From Alphaproteobacteria bacterium (lineage in GTDB: Bacteria > Pseudomonadota > Alphaproteobacteria > Rhizobiales > Xanthobacteraceae), in assembly GCA_016869215.1 (NCBI GenBank), contig VGEP01000042.1, positions 1-36,028 of the forward strand: DNA of 36,028 nt. Reading direction: 5' to 3'. The notes beneath the pieces were generated by a model, which saw nothing but the letters and a program-made list of their open reading frames with translations, searched no databases and was not told the origin of the DNA. A program made the position numbers and the translations under genes. This document shows, piece after piece, positions 1 to 7,193 of this stretch (within the stretch, counting starts at the first letter, position 1; each line of letters starts with the position of its first letter).

Positions 1-420
1 CTTGTGGAGCGGCTCGGCGGCGTCGGCGAGCTTCTTGAGCGCGGCCGAACGCGTGCCCATGGCGTCGGCGCCGCGGCGCATGCGCTCGATGGCGTCGGCG
101 CCGGTGCGGTCGCGTTCGCCGCCGCGGCGTGCCTCGCGGTGCTCGGCCCGGCGTTCGAATCGCTCCTTCATGCGGTCCGCACGCTGTTTGCCGAGGTCGC
201 GCAACGCGGCCTCGACCGCGGGCCAGTGCTTCTCCTGTTCGGCGGTGAGCTTGAGCCCGGCCTTCAGCGCGGCGATGCGCGCGTCGGCGAAGGCTGCGAC
301 GTCTTCGGCGCTCGGGCGGAAACGCGGCCCGTCGCCGCGCGGCCGGTCCTGTTGTGCGAGCGCAATACCCGCACCCGCGACGGTGAGAGCGATCGCTCCC
401 GCAGCAATTGTCTTGATCAT
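1..420 (-). CDS. Spy/CpxP-like LTXXQ-motif periplasmic protein (3' end outside window)
   Basis: Reading leftward from the ATG at 420, the frame stays open to the window edge (140 codons), so the C-terminus is missing. It opens with a signal peptide (MIKTIAAGAIALTVAGAG..., likely cut after ALA), followed by a charged helical domain holding the family motif LTAEQEKHWPAVEAAL. This matches the LTXXQ (Spy-type) family, small periplasmic helical proteins linked in enterobacteria to chaperone activity and envelope stress; that role is inferred here. A GGAG sits 7-10 bases before the ATG. The visible half is rich in Arg and Glu (stretch ERFERRAEHREARR), typical of the long helices of this family. No partner gene is visible. 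Confidence 0.85.
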   Translation of the reverse strand, partial: MIKTIAAGAIALTVAGAGIALAQQDRPRGDGPRFRPSAEDVAAFADARIAALKAGLKLTAEQEKHWPAVEAALRDLGKQRADRMKERFERRAEHREARRGGERDRTGADAIERMRRGADAMGTRSAALKKLADAAEPLHK

Positions 421-580
421 TGTCACGCTCCAGTGGCGTTGTTGGATGATGCCAATAGTGGTGCGTGCGCCGCGCGGAGCAAGTTAAAGTTTGGTCATGA
501 CAAAGATGTAATTCGTTTCAGTACGCGCAAATATTGAACGCGCGTTCAGCGATGCGGCACGATTGTGGCTGAGACGCAAA

Positions 581-606
581 CGCCGCGCCCGAATGAGGGC
601 GCGGCG
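581..606 (-). terminator. Likely intrinsic terminator of leuA
   Basis: CGCCGCGCCC and GGGCGCGGCG are perfect 10-base arms around a 6-base loop, 24 bases past the leuA stop. On the minus strand the stem is followed by TTTGCGTCT, a weak T-tract. The intervening 421-580 region holds the Spy-gene upstream sequence and a 14-bp palindrome at 535-548. Confidence 0.6.
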
Positions 607-629
607 AACGTTTCGAACGCTTGTACGCT

Positions 630-2216
630 TCAACCCGCGTCGGTCGAATGCACCCGCGCTTCGCCGACCGCGATGCCGCCCTTCTGACGGCGCACCATCA
701 GCTTGTTGAGCGCGCCGAGATAGGCCTTCGCCGAAGCAACGAGCGTATCCGGATCGGAGCCGCGCGACGTCACCGAGCGGCCGCTCTTGTCCGAAAGCCG
801 CACCGACACCTCGGCCTGCGCGTCGGTGCCCTCGGTCACCGCATGCACCTGGTAGAGCTCCAGCACCGCCTCGTGCGGCACCAGCGCCTTGATGCAGTTG
901 AAGATCGCGTCCACCGGGCCGTTGCCCTCGCACTCTTCGAGCGCCACGCGGCCCTCGATGTCGAGCTTCATGGTGGCGCGCTGCGGGCCGCGGGTGCCGG
1001 CGATCACCGACAGCGAGACGAGCTTGACGCGGTCCTGCGCGTGCGCGATCTCCTCGTCAACGAGGGCTTCGATGTCCTCGTCGTAGATCTGCTTCTTGCG
1101 GTCGGCCAGCGCCTTGAAGCGAACGAAGGCGTCTTCGAGCTGGTTCGACGAGACCTTGTAGCCGAGTTCCTCGAGCTTGTGCTCGAAGGCGTGACGGCCG
1201 GAGTGCTTGCCCATCACCAGCGAGGTCTGCTTCACGCCGACCGTCTCCGGCGTCATGATTTCGTAGGTCTGGGTGTGCTTGAGCATGCCGTCCTGGTGGA
1301 TACCGCTCTCGTGCGCGAACGCGTTCCGCCCGACGATCGCCTTGTTGTACTGCACCGGGAACGAGGTCGCCGCCGACACGAGCTTGGAGGCGCGCGTCAG
1401 CATCGTGGCGTCGATCCCGGTCGAATACGGCAGCACGTCGTTGCGTACTCTCATGGCCATCACGACCTCTTCGAGCGCCGCGTTGCCCGCCCGCTCGCCG
1501 ATGCCGTTGATGGTGCATTCGATCTGCCGCGCGCCGGCCTTCACGCCCGCGAGCGAGTTCGCCACCGCCATGCCGAGGTCGTTGTGGCAATGCACCGAGA
1601 AGCGCGCCTGGTCGGAGTTCGGCACGCGCTCGCGCAGCATTTTCATGAGCGCGAAGTATTCCTCCGGCACGGTGTAGCCGACCGTGTCGGGAATGTTGAT
1701 CGTGGTGGCGCCGGCTTTGATCGCGGCCTCCACGCAGCGGCACAGGAAATCGTGCTCGGTGCGGGTCGCGTCCTCCGCCGACCACTCGACGTCGTCGGTG
1801 TGGCTTCGCGCACGCGTCACCTGCGCGATCACCATTTCGAGGACTTCGTGCGGCTCCTTCTGGAGCTTGTACTTCATGTGCACCGGCGAGGTGGACAGGA
1901 AGGTATGGATGCGCCGGCGCTTCGCGGGCTTGATCGCTTCGGCGCAGCGGTCGATGTCCTTCGGCGCCGCGCGCGAGAGGCCGCAGATCACGGCGTTCTT
2001 GGAGCGGGTCGCGATCTCCTGGACGGCGGCGAAGTCGCCCTCCGAGGCGATCGGGAAACCGGCCTCGATGATGTCGACGCCCATGTCGTCGAGCAGCTCG
2101 GCGACTTCGAGCTTCTCTTCGTGCGTCATGGTCGCGCCCGGGCATTGTTCGCCGTCGCGCAAGGTGGTGTCGAAGATGACGACGCGGTCCTTGTCGGACT
2201 GAGCCTGCGTGGTCAT
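630..2216 (-). CDS. leuA: 2-isopropylmalate synthase
   Basis: Catalyses condensation of acetyl-CoA with 2-oxoisovalerate, the first committed step of leucine synthesis. The 528-residue product fits the long LeuA1 class: an HMGL-like TIM barrel opening with the metal-site motif FDTTLRDGEQCPG (about residues 15-27), then SVHCHNDLG (metal-binding His pair), NGIGERAGN, and a C-terminal LeuA allosteric domain (about 390-528) that senses leucine. The frame is open upstream to 2558, but the start MTTQAQSDKDRVVIFD at 2216 is chosen because the family begins just before the VVIFDTTLRDG strand and the upstream part is occupied by a leader peptide and attenuator. It appears monocistronic, with a hairpin after the stop. 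Expression is probably controlled by leucine-dependent attenuation. Confidence 0.97.
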   Translation of the reverse strand: MTTQAQSDKDRVVIFDTTLRDGEQCPGATMTHEEKLEVAELLDDMGVDIIEAGFPIASEGDFAAVQEIATRSKNAVICGLSRAAPKDIDRCAEAIKPAKRRRIHTFLSTSPVHMKYKLQKEPHEVLEMVIAQVTRARSHTDDVEWSAEDATRTEHDFLCRCVEAAIKAGATTINIPDTVGYTVPEEYFALMKMLRERVPNSDQARFSVHCHNDLGMAVANSLAGVKAGARQIECTINGIGERAGNAALEEVVMAMRVRNDVLPYSTGIDATMLTRASKLVSAATSFPVQYNKAIVGRNAFAHESGIHQDGMLKHTQTYEIMTPETVGVKQTSLVMGKHSGRHAFEHKLEELGYKVSSNQLEDAFVRFKALADRKKQIYDEDIEALVDEEIAHAQDRVKLVSLSVIAGTRGPQRATMKLDIEGRVALEECEGNGPVDAIFNCIKALVPHEAVLELYQVHAVTEGTDAQAEVSVRLSDKSGRSVTSRGSDPDTLVASAKAYLGALNKLMVRRQKGGIAVGEARVHSTDAG

Positions 2217-2281
2217 GGGAATGGTCCTTTTCGCTATGCGCCCATTATACGGGCGCTCTGGGTTCCTGCTGGTTCGGAAGA

Positions 2282-2324
2282 CCCCTGAGTGCCCAGGCGC
2301 AAGCGCCCAGCCGGCCCTCAGGGG
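2282..2324 (-). terminator. leuA attenuator hairpin
   Basis: Perfect 8-base outer arms CCCCTGAG and CTCAGGGG (2282-2289 and 2317-2324) enclose an inner stem GGCGC-TT-GCGCC. The leader stop codon TGA lies inside the 5' arm. On the minus strand TCTTCC follows, so the U-tract is weak. The inner stem overlaps bases 2305-2315, which can instead pair perfectly over 11 bp with 2364-2374 inside the leader ORF, giving two partly exclusive folds. Confidence 0.7.
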
Positions 2325-2422
2325 CGGATAAGCAGCAGGAGACCGCCGAGAATGCGGGCATGAGCCGGCTGGGCCTTTTCGGCCCCCGGAGCGATCGCGC
2401 AGATGAATGGGCGCGTCGGCAT
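2318..2422 (-). CDS. leuA leader peptide (leucine attenuator)
   Basis: A 34-codon ORF starts with ATG at 2422 and ends ...ILGGLLLLIRP-stop. Four consecutive leucine codons (CTC CTG CTG CTT) followed by Ile lie just before the stop, which sits in the attenuator hairpin about 100 bases upstream of leuA. This is the arrangement of leucine leader peptides, where slow decoding of Leu codons alters folding of the transcript. No convincing Shine-Dalgarno was seen for the ATG at 2422, so the true start could be further in; the Leu run and stop do not depend on that choice. Confidence 0.75.
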   Translation of the reverse strand: MPTRPFICAIAPGAEKAQPAHARILGGLLLLIRP

Positions 2423-2467
2423 TGCCAACATCCTCAAATCCGGCGGGTCCAGGATCGCAAACCGCGG

Positions 2468-2482
2468 TTAAGTCCGCGTTAA
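2468..2482. promoter_or_regulatory. Candidate CtrA-binding site (TTAA-N7-TTAA)
   Basis: TTAA at 2468-2471 and TTAA at 2479-2482 are separated by exactly seven bases (GTCCGCG), the full consensus of the alphaproteobacterial cell-cycle regulator CtrA. GG and CC flank the half sites, so the block GGTTAA...TTAACC is symmetric. It lies 46 bases upstream of the leuA leader ATG, so leuA is one possible target; the hairpin element is the other neighbour. Binding is not shown. Confidence 0.4.
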
Positions 2483-2596
2483 CCCTGGCCGCTCGGATGG
2501 GCCTATGTAGCGGATGGGACGGCTGGGCCGCAAGGGTGGCTGGACGACTGCCGCGCATTGCAAGCCAACGCTCCGCTGGGCGGGGACTTGGTTTTT

Positions 2597-2802
2597 CGGG
2601 CGTCCCGCAAAGCCCGCCTCCCGTTTTCCGCTGCCCCTCGAAACGAGGGGATGGAGCGCCGGGAAAGCGCCCGGAGAGCCGCTATCGGGGGCTCTCCGAC
2701 CGGTCTGGCGCGACCGGCCGTGCGTCTGGCGGGACGCACGGGTCCTCCGGCGAAGAGGACCCTGGGCGCCTTCCCGACGCTCCACGCGGCACGCGTTGTC
2801 GG
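2597..2802. other. Dense run of perfect hairpins; candidate structured RNA or repeat element
   Basis: Within the gene-free stretch 2423-2932 there are eight consecutive stem-loops with little spacing: CGGGC/GCCCG (2597-2616), CCCCTCG-AAA-CGAGGGG (2634-2650), GCGC/GCGC (2656-2670), CGGAGAGCC/GGCTCTCCG (2672-2698), CCGGTC/GACCGG (2700-2717), CGTGCGTC/GACGCACG (2719-2740), GGGTCCTC/GAGGACCC (2740-2762), and a nested ACGCG-GCA-CGCGT inside CCGAC/GTCGG (2774-2802). The fifth and sixth share GTCTGGCGSGAC at a 21-base period. The open frames across it lack any recognisable domain, so I call it non-coding. Orientation is unknown; the 2699/2718 pair closes as G-U only in a minus-strand transcript. Confidence 0.55.
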
Positions 2803-2932
2803 CGGCCGCACCCTGCTCTCTCATCAAGCGCCGCGATCGACGGCGCCTTCGAAGGAGCAAGACGCAGGAATGATAAGGCCGGATTCCGGAGCGGGGATAA
2901 GTTTTTCGATCGCCACGAATTCGCAAGCGCGA

Positions 2933-3943
2933 TCAAGACGTAGCGCGCAATTCCGGCATCACCTTTTCGACGAACAGCCCGACCGAGCGCAGCGTCTCGG
3001 AAAGCGTCATGTCGCCGAAGGTGAACTGGCCGACGAAATAGTCCGCACCGGAATCCGTCATCTGCTTGCGGATGACGTCGGTGACGGTCGCGGGCGAGCC
3101 GGCGATGCCGCGCGTATCGGCCATGATCTCGCGATAGGTCGGCGGCCGCGGATGGTTGGGCATCCGGTCGAACACCTTGAACAGGTAATAGAAGCTCTCG
3201 TACCACATCGGGTAGGCGCGCTCGGCGAGCTTGACCGCCTCGGCGTCGGTATCGGCAACCACCACAAAGCGGCCGAGGCCGAACTTCGGCATCGGGCCCG
3301 CGCGGCCGCTCTCCTTCCAGGCCGCGCGGTAGTGCTCGCTGAAGCCGCGCGTGGCTTCGACCGCGTCGAGGCTGATGACGTTCAGCCCCTGCCTGGCGCT
3401 GCGCGCCGCGCTGTCGTTGGCGTGCACGCCGTACCACAGCGGCGGGTGCGGCTTCTGGAACGGCTCCAGCGCCATCGGCACTTTGTCGTAGTTGAACAAC
3501 CTGCCGCGGTGGCTCAGCTCCGGCGACGAAAGCCCTTGCGTGATGACCGCCATCGCCTCGTCGTAGATGTCGCGCGCCTCGCCCGGATCGACGCCGAACA
3601 ACTCCAGTTCGATCGGCGAAGCGCCGCGGCCGAAGCCGACGTCGAGGCGGCCGCCGCTCATCTGGTCGAGCATGCAGATTTCCTCGATCATCCGCAGCGG
3701 ATGATAGAGCGGCAGTGCGTAGATCATCGGGCCGAAGCGCAGCCGCTTCGTGCGCTGCGCGACCGCGGCGAGATAGACGCTCGGCGACGGCGCCATGCCG
3801 AGCGGCGTCGAATGATGCTCGGCGACGTGATAGGCGTGAAAGCCCGCGCGGTCGAACGCCTCGACGACCTGAAGCCGCTCCTCGTAATAGTCCGCGAGCG
3901 CCGAGCGGCTGCGGTCGAGATGATCGAAAACGCCGAATTCCAT
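2933..3943 (-). CDS. LLM-class flavin-dependent oxidoreductase (luciferase-like)
   Basis: A 336-residue luciferase-like TIM-barrel monooxygenase. Family landmarks are the N-terminal strand MEFGVFDHLDRS, the HVAEHHSTP segment, RLRFGPMIYALPLYHPLRMIEE, and DQMSGGRLDVGFGRGASP (about residues 90-107), typical of the FMN/F420 LLM superfamily. Substrate is unknown; relatives oxidise sulfonates, alkanes or other small organics using reduced flavin. The frame continues 33 codons upstream, but MEFGVFDHL at 3943 fits the usual beginning of the barrel and the extension runs into a palindromic repeat. It sits alone between the hairpin region and that repeat. The exact reaction cannot be read from sequence. 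Confidence 0.88.
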   Translation of the reverse strand: MEFGVFDHLDRSRSALADYYEERLQVVEAFDRAGFHAYHVAEHHSTPLGMAPSPSVYLAAVAQRTKRLRFGPMIYALPLYHPLRMIEEICMLDQMSGGRLDVGFGRGASPIELELFGVDPGEARDIYDEAMAVITQGLSSPELSHRGRLFNYDKVPMALEPFQKPHPPLWYGVHANDSAARSARQGLNVISLDAVEATRGFSEHYRAAWKESGRAGPMPKFGLGRFVVVADTDAEAVKLAERAYPMWYESFYYLFKVFDRMPNHPRPPTYREIMADTRGIAGSPATVTDVIRKQMTDSGADYFVGQFTFGDMTLSETLRSVGLFVEKVMPELRATS

Positions 3944-4005
3944 GGCCGCGCACGCTATACCAATGCGGCAACAAGGCAAGCTCGGGTCGAGCCGACAGCA
4001 GCGCC

Positions 4006-4093
4006 GCTCGTCCCCGCGAAAGCGGGAACCCAGGGGACACACGGCATTCGCCTCTGCATCTTACGCTGGGCTCCCGCTTTCGCGGAAACGAGC
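4006..4093. repeat. Palindromic intergenic repeat
   Basis: Arms 4006-4033 and 4065-4093 are inverted copies of about 28 bases differing at only a few positions; the core CCGCGAAAGCGGGA is shared. Each arm is itself a small hairpin (CCCGCGAAAGCGGG type). This resembles REP-like elements common in Bradyrhizobium-type genomes. It fills most of the gap between the LLM gene and the PhzF-like gene. Confidence 0.7.
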
Positions 4094-4112
4094 GGTTTGG
4101 ACAGCCCGCCGA

Positions 4113-5006
4113 TCACGCTTCGATCGTTCCCTCGGTGACGATCACCGCGTTGCCACCGACCTTTGCCTGCGCGAGCGCGCCTGAACGCATCGCCAACGAC
4201 AGGTTGATCAGGCTCGGACGGCCCATCTCGTAGCCCTGCTCGATGACGAAGCCGTGCTCGCCGTCGGAAGGTCCGCCTGCTGCGAGAATGCCGGCGAACG
4301 CCGCCGCGGCCGAACCGGTCGCGGGGTCCTCGTTGACGCCCATCGCCGGCGCGAACATGCGGGCATGAAAGTGATGCGCCGGATCGGCAGTCTCCCGGCA
4401 GTAGAGGAACGCGCCGTGCGGATCGTCCGGTCCGAAGGCCGCGGCCCAGTTCGACGGATCGGGCCGCGCGCGGCGGATCGCGTCGAGGCCGCGCACCGGC
4501 ACAAAGGTAAATGAGTTGCCCGCCGTCCAATTGGCCGGAGCATGGCCGTCGAAACCGACGTCGCTTGGCGCGAGCGACAGTGCCGAGGGCAGCGCCGTCG
4601 GATTGCGGACGCCGCCAAGCCGCTCCGGCAGGCGCGGCACGACGAAGCTCGCCTCGCCGCCCTCCCCGCCCGGCGCAACGGTGCAGGACACCGGGCCGAT
4701 GCGCTCGGAAAGCACCAAGTCGCGCTTGCCCGCGCCGCCGTCGAGATGCGCCATCAGCACCGCGGTGCCGACGGTCGGATGACCGGCGAACGGGATTTCG
4801 CGGCCCGGCGTGAAGATGCGAAGCCTGGCGCGGTGCGCGGGATCGTCCGGCTTGAACACGAACACGGTCTCGGGATGGCCGAACTCGCGCGCGATGGTCT
4901 GCATCGCAGCGTCATCGAGTCCGCCCGGCTCCAGCACCACGGCGAGCGGATTGCCGGCGATGCGCGTCGCGGTAAACACATCGAGGGTGAAGAAGCGGCG
5001 TTTCAT
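4113..5006 (-). CDS. PhzF-family isomerase-like protein
   Basis: 297 residues with the diaminopimelate-epimerase-like double fold of PhzF. Visible hallmarks are the N-terminal FFTLDVFTATRIAGNPLAVV, FGHPETVF with the conserved catalytic-type Glu (about E46), PFAGHPTVGTAVL, and the C-terminal NEDPATGSAAAAF loop. PhzF itself isomerises a phenazine precursor, but most family members sit outside phenazine pathways with unknown substrates, and no phz genes are here. Start at 5006 is chosen because MKRRFFTLDVF is the usual N-terminus. It follows the pyridoxal kinase stop by seven bases, so the two are almost certainly cotranscribed. Confidence 0.92.
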   Translation of the reverse strand: MKRRFFTLDVFTATRIAGNPLAVVLEPGGLDDAAMQTIAREFGHPETVFVFKPDDPAHRARLRIFTPGREIPFAGHPTVGTAVLMAHLDGGAGKRDLVLSERIGPVSCTVAPGGEGGEASFVVPRLPERLGGVRNPTALPSALSLAPSDVGFDGHAPANWTAGNSFTFVPVRGLDAIRRARPDPSNWAAAFGPDDPHGAFLYCRETADPAHHFHARMFAPAMGVNEDPATGSAAAAFAGILAAGGPSDGEHGFVIEQGYEMGRPSLINLSLAMRSGALAQAKVGGNAVIVTEGTIEA

Positions 5007-5013
5007 CGGGACC

Positions 5014-5856
5014 TCACACGGGTTCGGCGTGGAACATGCGGCTCGGATCGACAAGCTCGTCCTGCGCATCGATCAGCGGCATCTCTCCGGTCTCGCTGGC
5101 CCGGCTCAGCACGCCGAACACCGACGACGCGGAGCGAGACAGCGCCTCGGACGCCGAGCGCGAACGTAGATGGTGCGCAAGAAACAAGGCCGCGATGAGA
5201 TCGCCCGCGCCGTTGGCGGCAACCTTGAGCCTTGGCGTGCGCAGGCGATGACGGCCCGCGGCGTCGCAGGCCAGCATGTCGACGGCATCGGGCGGCGTGT
5301 CGGCGCAGACGAGCGACGTTACCAGAACCGCCTTCGGCCCCCGCGCCCGCACGGCGTCGACGGCGGCAATTGCCTCGGACAGCGTCCGGCTCGCACGCCC
5401 GGCGATGCGGTCGAGCTCGAAATGGTTCGGCGTGACGATGCTGGCGGCGGGAACCGTACGATTGACGATGAAATCCGCTACGGCATCGGGCACGAACGCG
5501 CCCTTCGCGGAGTCGCCCATCACCGGGTCGCAACAATAAACTGCATCGGGATTGGCGCGCTTCACCTGCTCGACCGCATCGAGGATTGCCTCGCCGATCT
5601 CCGCCGTCCCCAGGTAGCCCGACAGCACCGCGTCGCAGCGCGCCAGCGCGCCGCGTTCGGAAAGGCCCTGCACCACGTCGCGGATGAGGGCTGCGTCGAA
5701 CGCGCGTCCGCGGAAAGTCTCGTAGCCGGTGTGGTTGGAGAACTGCACCGTATGCACCGGCCAGACTTCCACGCCCAGCCGCTGCAAGGCGAACACGGCG
5801 GCGGAATTGCCGACGTGGCCGTAGGCCACGTGGGACTGGACGGCGAGGATGTTCAT
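5014..5856 (-). CDS. pdxY: Pyridoxal kinase
   Basis: A 280-residue ribokinase-fold enzyme that phosphorylates pyridoxal to PLP in the B6 salvage pathway. Diagnostic segments: the N-terminal MNILAVQSHVAYGHVGNSAA substrate loop, VEVWPVHTVQFSNHTGY, YCCDPVMGD, and the anion-hole/catalytic motif ANGAGDLIAALF near residue 220. Length matches PdxY (about 285). It overlaps no upstream gene; 5857-6098 holds palindromic repeats, and the ABC transporter lies beyond on the same strand. The seven-base gap to the PhzF-like gene implies a two-gene unit. Confidence 0.93.
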   Translation of the reverse strand: MNILAVQSHVAYGHVGNSAAVFALQRLGVEVWPVHTVQFSNHTGYETFRGRAFDAALIRDVVQGLSERGALARCDAVLSGYLGTAEIGEAILDAVEQVKRANPDAVYCCDPVMGDSAKGAFVPDAVADFIVNRTVPAASIVTPNHFELDRIAGRASRTLSEAIAAVDAVRARGPKAVLVTSLVCADTPPDAVDMLACDAAGRHRLRTPRLKVAANGAGDLIAALFLAHHLRSRSASEALSRSASSVFGVLSRASETGEMPLIDAQDELVDPSRMFHAEPV

Positions 5857-5870
5857 GGCACAGCGAGCGT

Positions 5871-5995
5871 GTCCCGGGCGCAGCGCAGCACGAAGTGGTG
5901 CGCTGCAGACCCGGGACCCCGGTTGGTCGATAAACCGGGACCCCGCGTCTGCGATGCATCGCTTCGCTGCGCTAAGCGCTGCATCGCGCGCGGGG
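5871..5995. repeat. Composite of three adjacent palindromic repeats
   Basis: First hairpin: GTCCCGGG/CCCGGGAC (5871-5916) with an inner GCAGCGC/GCGCTGC. Second: CCCGGTT/AACCGGG (5918-5939). Third: CCCCGCG..GCGATGCA (5941-5958) paired with TGCATCGC..CGCGGGG (5980-5995). The block fills the gap between the substrate-binding protein gene and pdxY and may separate their transcripts. It looks like a REP-type element cluster. Confidence 0.65.
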
Positions 5996-6098
5996 AACGC
6001 AACTCAGCCCTCGAACAGTTCGGCGGGAACCTTAGTCCCCGCCAAGCCGCCACATCCAGCGCAATGTTGTGATTGAAGCGATCACTTGGCGAGATGGC

Positions 6099-7115
6099 TC
6101 ACATTCCCGCCGCCTTCTTCACGAACCGGTCGTCGAAGGTCTTGCCCAGATCGACCTTGGCGTCGGCGACCTCCTTGTCGAACAGCACCAGCATCTCGTT
6201 GGCGTTTTGCATACCCTTCGGCGGGATCAGGCCGGTCCGGGAGTACATCGGACGCGAGGCGTTGAACGCGCTGATGTAGAGCGCGCGGTCGCCGATGTAA
6301 TAGGCCTCGGGCACCGTCTTGGCGACGTCCTCGGCGGAGGCCTTCTCCAGCCACTTCAGCGCCTTGTAGTGCGCGTTGACGATGCGCTGCACGGTCACCG
6401 GGTTCTTCTGGATGAAATCCTGCTTGAGGTAGATCACCGCCGCCGGGTTGTTGCCGCCGAACAGCTTCTGGTTGCCTTCCTGGGTGCGGCTGTCGGCGAT
6501 CACGACGATGTCGCCGTCCTGCACCAGCTTGGTGATGACCGGATCGAGATTGACGATGGCGTCGATCTCGCCGCGCTTGACGGCGGCGACCGCGGTCGGC
6601 CCCGCGCCGACACGGATGTAGGAGGCGTCGGTCGGCTTCAGGCCCGCCTTGGCCATGAGATACATGACGAAGAAATTGGTCGAGGAGCCCGGCGCGGTGA
6701 CGCCGATCTTCATGCCCTTCAAATCGGCGAAGCTTTTCACCTGCGCCGCCTTGTCCTTCTTCACCGCCAGCACGATGCCGGGGAAGCGGCCGAGCTCGAT
6801 CACCGCGCGGATGTCCTGGCCCTTGGCCTGCATCCGGATGGTGTGCTCGTAGGCGCCCGCCACCACATCGACCGAGCCGCCGACCAGCGACTGCAGCGAC
6901 TGCGCGCCGCCGGCGAAGTCGTTGATGGTGAGCGTCAGGCCCTCGTCCTTGAAGTAGCCGAGGCGTTCCGCGAGCGTCAGCGGGAGATAGTACAGCAGCC
7001 CCTTGCCGCCGACGCCGAGCGTCAGGTTGGGCTTCTCCACCGCCTGGGCGTTGGCTGAGCCGGAGAGCGTCACGCAGAGCGCAAGCGCCCCGAACACGAA
7101 CTTCACAAGCTTCAT
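6099..7115 (-). CDS. ABC transporter substrate-binding protein (NMT1/SsuA/TauA type)
   Basis: A 338-residue periplasmic binding protein with a Sec signal peptide (MKLVKFVFGALALCVTLSGS..., cleavage near ANA-QA). The mature part has the NMT1/THI5-like type II fold: YYLPLTLAERLGYFKDEGL at the start of lobe 1, GGAQSLQSLVGGSVDV, and LKGMKIGVTAPGSSTNFF. The family binds sulfonates, taurine, nitrate or pyrimidine thiamine precursors; the ligand cannot be told from sequence. ATG at 7115 has a good GGAGGA site. It follows the permease gene after 78 bases containing a GGCTCCCC/GGGGAGCC hairpin (7131-7149), which may set expression relative to the membrane components. Confidence 0.92.
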   Translation of the reverse strand: MKLVKFVFGALALCVTLSGSANAQAVEKPNLTLGVGGKGLLYYLPLTLAERLGYFKDEGLTLTINDFAGGAQSLQSLVGGSVDVVAGAYEHTIRMQAKGQDIRAVIELGRFPGIVLAVKKDKAAQVKSFADLKGMKIGVTAPGSSTNFFVMYLMAKAGLKPTDASYIRVGAGPTAVAAVKRGEIDAIVNLDPVITKLVQDGDIVVIADSRTQEGNQKLFGGNNPAAVIYLKQDFIQKNPVTVQRIVNAHYKALKWLEKASAEDVAKTVPEAYYIGDRALYISAFNASRPMYSRTGLIPPKGMQNANEMLVLFDKEVADAKVDLGKTFDDRFVKKAAGM

Positions 7116-7130
7116 GGGTATCCTCCGAAT

Positions 7131-7149
7131 GGCTCCCCCGCGGGGAGCC
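7131..7149 (-). other. Intercistronic hairpin in the ABC operon
   Basis: Perfect 8-base arms GGCTCCCC and GGGGAGCC around three bases, 15 bases upstream of the substrate-binding protein start. There is no T-tract in the minus direction, so it is more likely an mRNA-stabilising or processing element than a terminator. Confidence 0.4.
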
Positions 7150-7193
7150 GGAATTCGCCTGGGTCCATTTATAAAACCGCCATGGCCCGGCGG

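Noticed and set aside
535-548. Palindrome TGAACGCGCGTTCA
   Set aside because: Looks like a TetR-type operator or a chance GC palindrome; no regulator gene is nearby and it does not match the alphaproteobacterial LexA spacing, so I do not call it.
621-2288. Long plus-strand open frame opposite leuA
   Set aside because: It is a high-GC antisense shadow; its His/Arg/Leu-rich product has no domain, while the minus strand encodes LeuA.
2468-2926. Arg-rich open frames across the hairpin region
   Set aside because: They are low-complexity, lack domains and cross perfect stems in several frames; a structured non-coding element explains the DNA better.
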